A model generated the notes under the pieces. The model searched no databases. It saw only the letters and a program-made list of their open reading frames with translations, and was not told the origin of the DNA. Of a stretch of DNA of 64,000 bases, positions 8,450 to 15,863 are shown in pieces (the stretch's first letter is position 1; each line of letters opens with the position of its first letter). This DNA is from Labilibacter sediminis (GTDB lineage Bacteria > Bacteroidota > Bacteroidia > Bacteroidales > Marinilabiliaceae), in assembly GCF_005877885.1 (NCBI RefSeq), contig NZ_VCHY01000002.1, forward strand, positions 248,001-312,000. Reading direction: 5' to 3'. The translations under genes were made by a program, and so were the position numbers.

Positions 8450-8680
8450 CATCTAGAGTAGTTTTTATTCCATCTAGTGGCGTCGATAAACCATCTAGTG
8501 AGGTTTTAAAGTCATCTAGAGGCGGCGGAAAGCCATCTATAGACGTCAGAGAGTCATCTAGTGCCGTCAGCAAGTCATCTAGTGAGGTTGATAAACCTTC
8601 TAGAGGCGTTAGAGAGTCATCTAGAGACGTCGGAGAGTCATCTAGAGGTGGCAGAAGACCATCTAGTGACGAAAACGGAG
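8450..8680. repeat. Degenerate tandem array, 21-bp period, core CATCTAGWGNNG (array 2)
   Basis: Eleven consecutive units of exactly 21 bp start at 8450 and every 21 bases to 8660, with a faint unit before them. The 7-mer CATCTAG is intact in nine units; G at positions 9 and 12 is present in all eleven; the remaining positions vary widely. A minus-strand frame (8328-8693, TTG start, directly after the DCC gene stop) reads heptads such as SLDGLLP and PLDDSPT. A plus-strand frame is also open. In the minus frame Leu is almost always CTA and Asp almost always GAT, so conservation is at the base level, not just the amino-acid level. Confidence 0.9.
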
Positions 8681-8696
8681 TTGAAAGGCACAATTC

Positions 8697-9098
8697 TTAC
8701 ATCAACCTACCTTTAATTTTATGATTTTGTATTTGACAGTAATCTACTTTCCCAAATATCTTATACCTGAATCGGGCCACCATATCGTAAACCCCATCCA
8801 ATAAAAATGATGGTACAAACTTAAATAAGCGAAACCATGAGTATGGCGTTTTTAAAAATAACGTTATCTCAACTAAAGCCTTACTCTTTACAAATGCTTT
8901 CTGGTTAGAAATAAAAACAACAGAATCAATATGTATCGGATCGATATTATATTGTTGAAGAAGCTTTTTAGCGTAATCGGATTCCAATGCAGCAAACTGA
9001 ATTACAGAACATTTTTCATTTCGAATAACAAAACGAACCGACCAATGGCATAAATTACAATATCCATCGTATAACAATATGTGCTCTTCTGATTTCAT
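8697..9098 (-). CDS. DCC-family thiol-disulfide oxidoreductase (DUF393)
   Basis: 133 residues from MKSEEHILLYDGYCNLC. The opening DGxCxxC motif (YDGYCNLCHWSVRFV) is the hallmark of the DCC/DUF393 family, small predicted thioredoxin-like redox proteins. The later segments FAALESDYAKKLL, DSVVFI and YDMVARFRYKIFG also fit. The open frame extends upstream to 9206, but those 36 residues are not family-like, so I start at base 9098. Array 2 begins right after its stop codon. The physiological partner is unknown. Confidence 0.85.
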   Translation of the reverse strand: MKSEEHILLYDGYCNLCHWSVRFVIRNEKCSVIQFAALESDYAKKLLQQYNIDPIHIDSVVFISNQKAFVKSKALVEITLFLKTPYSWFRLFKFVPSFLLDGVYDMVARFRYKIFGKVDYCQIQNHKIKGRLM

Positions 9099-9235
9099 AA
9101 ACTTTACATTACCTATGTAAATAAAGGGTTGAAACAATTCAATTAAATACCCAAAACACTCAGGGATTTTACGACATAAATAATTATTCATTTTTTTGAA
9201 TGTCATAGATTTTCAATTCATCCCTAAAACCCTGA

Positions 9236-9267
9236 CTTACTTTCTTAGCTTGATCTAAGAAAGTAAG
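9236..9267. repeat. 13-bp perfect palindrome, dispersed-element type
   Basis: CTTACTTTCTTAG (9236-9248), a 6-base loop and CTAAGAAAGTAAG (9255-9267). The following bases, reading AAAGAAGATCAAG and then a GCCTGCCTCGCTAAA stretch, resemble a repeat I recall as common between genes in Bacteroidota; this is from memory, not a search. It may also terminate transcription. The open frame at 9317-9502 lies in the same non-coding stretch and is not credited. Confidence 0.55.
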
Positions 9268-9530
9268 CAAAGAAGATCAAGACTGCGCCTGCCTCGCTAA
9301 AAAAACTACCGTTATCTTGCCTAAATCGCTAAAACTCGAGCTCTTCTCTATCGAGCTCTCAAACAGGTCGCGATTTTACGACAAAACAACCTTGTTTTTA
9401 TGCTCACCAGACGAGGTCGAGGCTGAAACAAGAAGATATAGTAATTTGAATCCCGTTTTTAAACCTTTATTCGCATTACCAGTAAAACATCATAAAACGT
9501 AAATTGTTAACTCATATATAAAGCAGTGCG

Positions 9531-9706
9531 TTAAACCCGGATTATGCATTAGATTTTCGTTATGAACATTGAAAATGCAATAAAACAAACACTTACTGAA
9601 ACGAGGCATAGCACCGCTATGGTGAGTTGAAGCAAGTGAGTAAAACGATTTGTTTTAAAGTAGTTTCAATGTGCAATAGATTAGCTAATGCATATTCCGG
9701 GTTTAA
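9531..9706. repeat. MITE-like hairpin element, copy 1 (176 bp)
   Basis: The 22-base ends (9531-9552 and 9685-9706) are inverted repeats with one mismatch; the outermost bases are TTAAACCCGG and CCGGGTTTAA. Inside, ACATTGAAA pairs with TTTCAATGT, TAAAACAAA with TTTGTTTTA, and CATAGC with GCTATG at the tip. The whole element can therefore fold into one long interrupted hairpin. A homologous copy in opposite orientation lies at 55803-55977. There is no coding capacity. TTAA at both outer ends may be a duplicated target or part of the ends. Confidence 0.8.
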
Positions 9707-9779
9707 ATGGATGCTAACATAAATCATTTGGGTGTGACACTAATTTACTACCTTAGGTTCATCTAAAAACAAAAGCATA

Positions 9780-12755
9780 ATGGAGCACAAAAACCAATTT
9801 GAGCTAAACGAGATATACAAAAGAAAAAAAAGCGATCAGGATATTTTTGCCGAACTCATGGAATTTAAGGTGAAAGAAGTATTGTTGGTAGCCAATTATT
9901 ATGATGCTTATTCCATTGTACGTGAAGGAAGATTTTTTGATAAAATATACGGTGAATTCTTACAACTCAACCTCTATACCGCTCCTCGAATTACCTCTGT
10001 AACCTCTGCCCAGGAAGCCCTTGAGCTAATGGACAAACGTCATTTTGACATGGTCATTTTAATGGCTGGACTGGACAAAAAAGCACCTATTCAATACAGC
10101 AAAATGATTAAAGAGGTTGCTCCCAATATGCCATTATTGGTGATGGTGAACAACAACAGCGACCTTAAATTCTTCGATGAAACAGGTCCTAATGTTGAAC
10201 AAATTGACAAGGTATTTGTATGGAACGGCGACTCAAAGGTGTTTTTAGCCATGATAAAATATGTGGAAGATAAAATAAACGTGGCCAACGATACCAAAAT
10301 AGGAAATGTGCGCGTGATTTTATTGGTTGAAGATTCTCAAAAATATTACACACGCTACCTTCCCATGCTCTACTCCATAATTATGAAGCAAACGCAAAAT
10401 ATTTTAGCGGAGGAAGGTTACGATCAGCTCCATAAAATACTTAAAATGCGTGCGCGTCCTAAAATACTCCTTGTGAGTAATTACGAAGAAGCCATTGAAA
10501 TCATTGAAAAATATAAAGAATACCTGATCTGCGTAATTTCTGATGTTAAATATTCCCGTAATGGAATTTCCGACGAAAACGCCGGTGTTGAACTGATACA
10601 ATACGTTAAAAACAAAATTAGTTTGCCAACATTACTACAATCGTCAGATCCTGAAAACAGAAAAAAAGCTGAAAAAATTAATGCTGATTTTGTAGATAAA
10701 AATTCTGAAACACTTTCTCAGGACATCTCCGATTTTATTCACCAAAAGCTGGGATTTGGAAATTTTGTTTTTAAAAACTCCCGTGGCGTACCTGTATCTA
10801 CAGCACACAACCTTAAAGAATTTCATAAATGCATCCAGGAAGTTTCGCCCGAATCACTTTTATACCACGCCAAAAGAAACGGTATAAGCACATGGCTGAT
10901 GGCCCGTGGTGAAATAAATATGGCCAAGAGGTTACGACCATATGGCATCGAAGATTTTGAAAGCTCCAATAAGCTCCGCAAAGCCATTCTGAATGTTTTC
11001 GATATGGTTAAGATAGAACGACTGCGCGGCAAAGTGATACGTTTTGAATCATCACTCATTAACAACAACAAATATATAACGCGTATTGGAGAGGGTAGTT
11101 TTGGCGGGAAAGGGCGAGGATTAGCTTTTTTAAGTCATTTTGTAGAAAATGTTGATTTTAAAAAGATACTTCCCGAATTAAATATAGCTATTCCAACAAC
11201 TGCAGTTATCGGTGCTGATGAGTTTACAAATTTTATTCAACGCAATAAATTATATCACAAAATATATGTAGAAAAACAGTACGACAAGGTTAAGGAGTTG
11301 TTTTTGAATGCCAAGTTTACCGAGCGTTTAAACAACCAGTTGCATAAGTACGTTGAAATCATAGATCAACCACTGGCTGTGCGATCTTCAGGTTTGTTTG
11401 AAGACTCCTTGCTTCAGCCTTTTGCAGGGGTATATGAAACCTTTATGCTTCCTAATAACCACCCTGATCCGGAAGTTCGCTTTCAACAACTGGCTATGGC
11501 CATAAAACTGGTTTATGCATCTATGTACAGTCCATCAGCCAGAGCTTACTTTGACGCCGTAAACTACAAAATTGAAGAGGAGAAAATGGCGGTAATTATC
11601 CAAAAAATGGTGGGAGAAAAGGCACACAACCGCTTTTATCCTCACATCAGTGGTATTGCTCAGAGCTATAACTACTATCCTTTTTCGTATATGAAACCCG
11701 AAGATGGCTTTGCTGTTTTGGGAGTCGGACTTGGTAAGTATGTTGTAGGCGGTGAAAAAGCCTGGCGCTTTTGTCCTAAATACCCTAACCTTGAACTCAA
11801 TTCTATTCAAGATCAGATTAAAGATTCGCAAACGCACTTTTATGCGCTCGATTTGGAAACAAGTGAGTTTGATATAGGTCAGCAAACAGAAGATTCCTTT
11901 ATTCAAAAACTATCCATCAAAGAAGCTGAAGAAGATGGCAATTTAAAACTTTGCGCTTCTGTTTACGATTATAATTACGACAGAATTATTAACAATCTCA
12001 ACAAAAAAGGTCCGCGCATCATAAACTTCTCCAATATTTTAAAGTACGACCACCTTCCTCTGGCCAAGAGTTTGGAGCTGCTTTTAAAATATTTTAAAGA
12101 GGCCATGGGTGCCCCTGTTGAAATAGAATTTGCAGTAGATTTAAATACGGATAATAACACCTTAGCTACTTTATATCTATTGCAGATAAAACCAATGATC
12201 AGGATAGAAAATCATACAAAAATAGATTTTAGCCAGGTAAATGAATCAAAGATTATACTCGCGTCTGAAAAAGGTATGGGCAACGGTAAAATTGATTATA
12301 TCAAGGATGTAATCTTTATGAATCCTGAAAATTTTAGTCGTACCTCAACCGATGAAATGGCTAAAGAAATGGCCCTGCTCAATAAAAAAATGGAGGCAGA
12401 AGACAAAGAATACCTTTTAATTGGACCAGGCAGATGGGGTACCAGAGACCGATTTACCGGAATACCGGTGCTGTGGTCGCAAATATCCTACGCTAAGGTA
12501 ATTGTTGAAATGGGACTGGAAGATTTTCCTTTGGATGCTTCGCTCGGCTCACACTTCTTTCACAATGTTACATCTATGAATGTAGGTTATTTCTCTGTTC
12601 ACCACAACAAGGCTTCAGAATTTGTGGAATTTGATATGCTTAAAAAACAAAAGATAATGCATCAATCACATTACTTTACTCATGTGGAGTTTAAAAATCC
12701 ACTCAATATTTTAATGGATGGTAAGCAGCAGAAAGCTGTTGTGGAATGGAAGTAA
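9780..12755 (+). CDS. Receiver-like/PEP-pyruvate-binding (PPDK N-terminal-like) protein
   Basis: 991 residues. Two response-regulator-like segments come first: about 31-165, with VKEVLLVANYYDAYSIV and FDMVILMAG, and about 177-335, with VILLVEDSQ and CVISDVKYSRNG. A PPDK/PEP-synthase ATP-grasp region follows (about 430-806), with GEGSFGGKGRGLAFL, LAVRSSGLFEDSLLQPFAG, VEIEFAVD and LQIKPM. The last 185 residues carry LIGPGRWGTRDRF and LDASLGSHFFHN. The swivelling phospho-His domain and the C-terminal PEP/pyruvate TIM barrel of true dikinases are not visible. It is therefore probably a phosphotransfer or regulatory relative rather than a complete PEP synthase. It is cytoplasmic and appears monocistronic. 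Confidence 0.8.
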   Translation: MEHKNQFELNEIYKRKKSDQDIFAELMEFKVKEVLLVANYYDAYSIVREGRFFDKIYGEFLQLNLYTAPRITSVTSAQEALELMDKRHFDMVILMAGLDKKAPIQYSKMIKEVAPNMPLLVMVNNNSDLKFFDETGPNVEQIDKVFVWNGDSKVFLAMIKYVEDKINVANDTKIGNVRVILLVEDSQKYYTRYLPMLYSIIMKQTQNILAEEGYDQLHKILKMRARPKILLVSNYEEAIEIIEKYKEYLICVISDVKYSRNGISDENAGVELIQYVKNKISLPTLLQSSDPENRKKAEKINADFVDKNSETLSQDISDFIHQKLGFGNFVFKNSRGVPVSTAHNLKEFHKCIQEVSPESLLYHAKRNGISTWLMARGEINMAKRLRPYGIEDFESSNKLRKAILNVFDMVKIERLRGKVIRFESSLINNNKYITRIGEGSFGGKGRGLAFLSHFVENVDFKKILPELNIAIPTTAVIGADEFTNFIQRNKLYHKIYVEKQYDKVKELFLNAKFTERLNNQLHKYVEIIDQPLAVRSSGLFEDSLLQPFAGVYETFMLPNNHPDPEVRFQQLAMAIKLVYASMYSPSARAYFDAVNYKIEEEKMAVIIQKMVGEKAHNRFYPHISGIAQSYNYYPFSYMKPEDGFAVLGVGLGKYVVGGEKAWRFCPKYPNLELNSIQDQIKDSQTHFYALDLETSEFDIGQQTEDSFIQKLSIKEAEEDGNLKLCASVYDYNYDRIINNLNKKGPRIINFSNILKYDHLPLAKSLELLLKYFKEAMGAPVEIEFAVDLNTDNNTLATLYLLQIKPMIRIENHTKIDFSQVNESKIILASEKGMGNGKIDYIKDVIFMNPENFSRTSTDEMAKEMALLNKKMEAEDKEYLLIGPGRWGTRDRFTGIPVLWSQISYAKVIVEMGLEDFPLDASLGSHFFHNVTSMNVGYFSVHHNKASEFVEFDMLKKQKIMHQSHYFTHVEFKNPLNILMDGKQQKAVVEWK

Positions 12756-12836
12756 GTCTGAGCTAAAATTCTCAAATCAATAAGCTGATACGTATTGAAA
12801 ATTAATATATTTTAGCACATAACTAAAATAAGATTA

Positions 12837-13922
12837 ATGGACATTCAACACTTAATCATTTTTTGTGGAGCTCAGGTTATTGGCTTACAACTCATATTAT
12901 TTAGAAAAAAGTTCAGAACTGTACCAAACCAGATGCTGATGCTTATTCTCTTTAATATCGTAACCCATTATATATATTACTACCTTTTTTACACCGATAA
13001 AATTCAATATAACTCAAACGGTACATTCCTGATTATACCATTTGCCACCCTTGCCCCTGTCGTGGTTTATTACTACGTAGTATCTGTTATTTACGGAAAG
13101 TTACAATTTACCCGCCGCAGTGCATGGCATTTAACGCCCATATTTATCAACGCAGTTATATTTATATTCTTTATCACATCAAACCAGCATAAACAAGGCC
13201 TATTGTATCTGGCCAAAAGTGTTACCATATCCCTCTATATTATTTACCCTTTTATCATGGTTAAAATGTTATCCGATTTTTACAATTACAAAGGGTTTAT
13301 GCTTAACGTGTTTAAGTACAACAAAAAGAAAACTGTATTAATACGGCTGCTCATATTTATGATGACAGTGCACTTCTGTATTTTAGTGGCAAAATATACG
13401 GTTCCTTTATTTATAGAGGGATCTGAAAAAACAATGGACATCATTAACCTTTGTTTTTTAATGTTCTTAGGCTATGCCATTAGTTATGTAATAATCAGCG
13501 AGCCCAAAACAATACAGCACTCACAAGATAAAATAGGCCTGGGAGGATTTAAAAAGTACGACAAATCAAAATTAACTCGTTCGGAAGCTGAAAATAACGT
13601 CCGGATACTTAATAAGATAATGGAAGACAACCAACCATATCTAAACCCCGATTTTAATCTGACTGAGCTTTCATCATTAAGTAAGATTTCTACACATAAA
13701 ATATCTGAAACCCTGAATGGATTAATTGGACAGAGTTTTAACGACTATGTAAATAATTATAGAGTAGAAGAATTTAAAAAGCTCACTATTAAGGAAGAAT
13801 TTAAACACTTCACCATTCTTGCATTGGCCTTCGAAGCTGGTTTTAAATCAAAAGCCACCTTTAATGCTGCCTTTAAAAAGTTTACAGGAGAAACACCTAC
13901 TCAATACACAAAAAAGAGATAA
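12837..13922 (+). CDS. Membrane-anchored AraC-family transcriptional regulator
   Basis: 361 residues. Six or seven hydrophobic helices fill residues 1-230, for example FCGAQVIGLQLILF, FLIIPFATLAPVVVYYYVV and FINAVIFIFFIT. A two-helix AraC DNA-binding domain follows at about 260-361, with LNPDFNLTELSSLSKIST and ILALAFEAGFKSKATFNAAF and the usual family ending FTGETPTQY. This layout, a membrane sensor fused to an AraC domain, is common in Bacteroidota. It lies immediately upstream of rdhA on the same strand, with three similar direct repeats between them, so it is the natural candidate regulator of the rdh operon. The signal it senses is unknown. Confidence 0.85.
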   Translation: MDIQHLIIFCGAQVIGLQLILFRKKFRTVPNQMLMLILFNIVTHYIYYYLFYTDKIQYNSNGTFLIIPFATLAPVVVYYYVVSVIYGKLQFTRRSAWHLTPIFINAVIFIFFITSNQHKQGLLYLAKSVTISLYIIYPFIMVKMLSDFYNYKGFMLNVFKYNKKKTVLIRLLIFMMTVHFCILVAKYTVPLFIEGSEKTMDIINLCFLMFLGYAISYVIISEPKTIQHSQDKIGLGGFKKYDKSKLTRSEAENNVRILNKIMEDNQPYLNPDFNLTELSSLSKISTHKISETLNGLIGQSFNDYVNNYRVEEFKKLTIKEEFKHFTILALAFEAGFKSKATFNAAFKKFTGETPTQYTKKR

Positions 13923-13951
13923 CCCACACATATCCAACATGTTTGCGAGTA

Positions 13952-14000
13952 CGAAATTATTAGCAAACGTCCGAATAAATTAGCGTGTCGATAAATTAAC
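13952..14000 (+). promoter_or_regulatory. Three imperfect direct repeats before rdhA, possible AraC operator
   Basis: CGAAATTATTAGC (13952), CGAATAAATTAGC (13972) and CGATAAATTAAC (13989) share the pattern CGAWWWATTARC, with spacings of 20 and 17 bases. AraC-type proteins commonly bind direct repeats spaced about two helical turns apart. The repeats sit between the AraC gene stop and the rdhA start. The operator role is inference. Confidence 0.4.
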
Positions 14001-14042
14001 TTCTTGTTTATTTCTTCATGGTGTAACTATAACATCAGAACA

Positions 14043-15536
14043 ATGAAAGAAAAAAACAAGATGTCGAACGTAAACCGAAGAGACTTTTTTAAGATCGGCA
14101 GTTTGTCTGCTGTAGTTGGGGCTTCAGCAATTGCAGCCCTACCCAAAAAAGCAGCGGCAAACAAGCTGGATAAGGAAATTACCAATAACCTGGTTAAAAT
14201 TCATGATGATTTTCCAGCTGAAGTAAGAGATGATTATGTTCCTCCGCGAAATTGGGACCATGTACAGGCACGTTCCTTTTTTGTTGATGCCGTAAAAGCC
14301 ATTGGTGAAGATGTAGAAGATGATATAGTGGCCGATGGACAAGCATTTGTGCAAAAAATGAATTTTGCCTACGACAACTCAAAAGCAGGTTATACCCAGG
14401 CCGATAAAGCTTTGTTTGCCGGTGCGTGGGCCATGAACAATTTTGCAGCAGGCCCCAGTCCCGCAGCCATACCCGATTATGGAGTAAACAGTTGGGAACA
14501 AAAAACACAGAAAAATCCCCATGCCTTATTTGACAACGACTACGTAGTTAAAGAAAAATGGAAGTTCAAGAATAAACAAGAAGCTGCCAATCAAATTAAG
14601 AGAGCTGCAAAACTATACGGAGCCGACCTGGTGGGCATTACCAGAAGAGATAAACGATGGGATTACAGCAAATTTTTAAATCCTGTTCCTCCATTGGCAC
14701 GAAAAGCCTTTGCCGGTCCCCCAACTCCAGAGCAGTTAGAAGAAATGAAAAACTGGGGCCCTGATAAATTTGTTACTGACTGGAGCGACTTTCCTTTTGA
14801 GCCTAAAACAGTTATTGTAATGGCCTTTGAAATGGATTACGAAGGTATTTCGGCCAGTCCTTCATATGTAGGCAGTGCGGCTGCCGGTGCAGGATATTCT
14901 CAAATGGCAGAAACTCCTTACCAATTAGCAGTATATTTAAAAAACCTCGGATACAATGCTGTTTCTGCGGGTAACGACATGGGACTCAGTGTTCCTTATG
15001 CTATTGCTGCAGGGATTGGAGAAAACTCCCGACTTGGACAAATAGTATCTTATAAATACGGTCCCAGAGTTCGCCTGGCAAAAGTATATACTGATTTTGA
15101 TTTTGTTGAATACGACAAACCTAAATCTTTTGGGGTAATGGACTTTTGTAAAAACTGCATGCGTTGTGCAGATGCCTGTCCAACAAAAGCTATATCGTTT
15201 GATAAAGAACCCAGTTTTGAACCTACCCATAAAAACAAGGATAAAGCCTGGTACAATGTTAAAGGAGTAAAAAAGTATCATGTTGATGCTAAAAGCTGCT
15301 TTAAACTATGGGGAGAATTAGGAGATGATTGCGGAATGTGCATGGCATCCTGTCCATACAACAAACCCGATTTCTGGCATCACAGACTCGTGGATAGCGT
15401 AACTGCTGCCATGCCTGGTCCTGTTCATGATTTTATGAGAGAAATGGATAAGCTGTTTGGATACGGAAACGTTGAAGACAAAGAAGCTGTTAAGAAATTC
15501 TACAATCCCAAAGGAAGAAGTTATGACGGCCATTAA
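14043..15536 (+). CDS. rdhA: Reductive dehalogenase catalytic subunit (RdhA-like)
   Basis: 497 residues from MKEKNKMSNVNRRDFFKIG. A twin-arginine signal (NRRDFFKIGSLSAVVGA) predicts Tat export. The corrinoid-binding reductive dehalogenase region fills the middle. Two ferredoxin-like 4Fe-4S motifs lie at the C-terminal side: CKNCMRCADACP (about residue 369) and CFKLWGELGDDCGMCMASCP (about 419). Length and architecture match respiratory RdhA and not the shorter, signal-less QueG. It probably acts at the outer face of the inner membrane, anchored by RdhB, which starts 28 bases downstream. The start at 14043 is chosen over 14004 because the extra residues do not fit a Tat n-region; 14061 is also possible. 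The substrate cannot be read from the sequence, and removal of halogen is inferred from family. Confidence 0.8.
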   Translation: MKEKNKMSNVNRRDFFKIGSLSAVVGASAIAALPKKAAANKLDKEITNNLVKIHDDFPAEVRDDYVPPRNWDHVQARSFFVDAVKAIGEDVEDDIVADGQAFVQKMNFAYDNSKAGYTQADKALFAGAWAMNNFAAGPSPAAIPDYGVNSWEQKTQKNPHALFDNDYVVKEKWKFKNKQEAANQIKRAAKLYGADLVGITRRDKRWDYSKFLNPVPPLARKAFAGPPTPEQLEEMKNWGPDKFVTDWSDFPFEPKTVIVMAFEMDYEGISASPSYVGSAAAGAGYSQMAETPYQLAVYLKNLGYNAVSAGNDMGLSVPYAIAAGIGENSRLGQIVSYKYGPRVRLAKVYTDFDFVEYDKPKSFGVMDFCKNCMRCADACPTKAISFDKEPSFEPTHKNKDKAWYNVKGVKKYHVDAKSCFKLWGELGDDCGMCMASCPYNKPDFWHHRLVDSVTAAMPGPVHDFMREMDKLFGYGNVEDKEAVKKFYNPKGRSYDGH

Positions 15537-15564
15537 TTTTTGCAAACACTAAAAAGCTATTAAA

Positions 15565-15852
15565 ATGATTTTTACAGGAATAGAAATATTGTTTTTTGTA
15601 CTAGGAGTTATTACCACACTTGGAATAGCAACTACTGTTTATTACCACCGGAAATTTAAATTCAATGCAGGAGCATGGGCCAGCATTGGCATCGGATTAT
15701 TCTTATTTGTTTTTACCATTGCATGGTCTGTTAGTTCTGTTTTGGAAGGAGAACCCAGGGCATCGAGCATGGGAATGATAATTTTTGGAATCCCTTCGAT
15801 TATTCTATTGGTTTTGGGAAGAAAACTGGCACTTAAGAATAACAGATCGTAA
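15565..15852 (+). CDS. rdhB: Reductive dehalogenase membrane anchor (RdhB-like)
   Basis: 95 residues with three hydrophobic segments: about 5-26 (IEILFFVLGVITTLGIATT), 38-57 (ASIGIGLFLFVFTIAW) and 70-86 (MGMIIFGIPSIILLVLG). A Glu-Gly-Glu-Pro loop lies between helices 2 and 3. Size, topology and position directly after rdhA match the small RdhB/PceB anchors, which hold the exported catalytic subunit on the membrane. Such anchors diverge strongly in sequence, so the call depends heavily on context. Confidence 0.75.
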   Translation: MIFTGIEILFFVLGVITTLGIATTVYYHRKFKFNAGAWASIGIGLFLFVFTIAWSVSSVLEGEPRASSMGMIIFGIPSIILLVLGRKLALKNNRS

Positions 15853-15863
15853 ACACAGAATTA

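Noticed and set aside
8328-8693. Heptad-repeat open frame across array 2
   Set aside because: It uses a TTG start, the opposite strand is also open, and wobble positions of the core are fixed. A gene remains possible but is not supported.
9317-9502. 61-residue open frame
   Set aside because: It lies within dispersed-repeat sequence with palindromic GAGCTC words and has no protein-like features.
14004-14042. Upstream extension of rdhA
   Set aside because: The extra residues would precede the Tat motif with an uncharged Cys/Trp-containing stretch and no family support.
14043-15536. Alternative reading of rdhA as epoxyqueuosine reductase
   Set aside because: QueG is about 150 residues shorter and lacks a Tat signal; the rdhB- and rdhC-like neighbours favour a dehalogenase.
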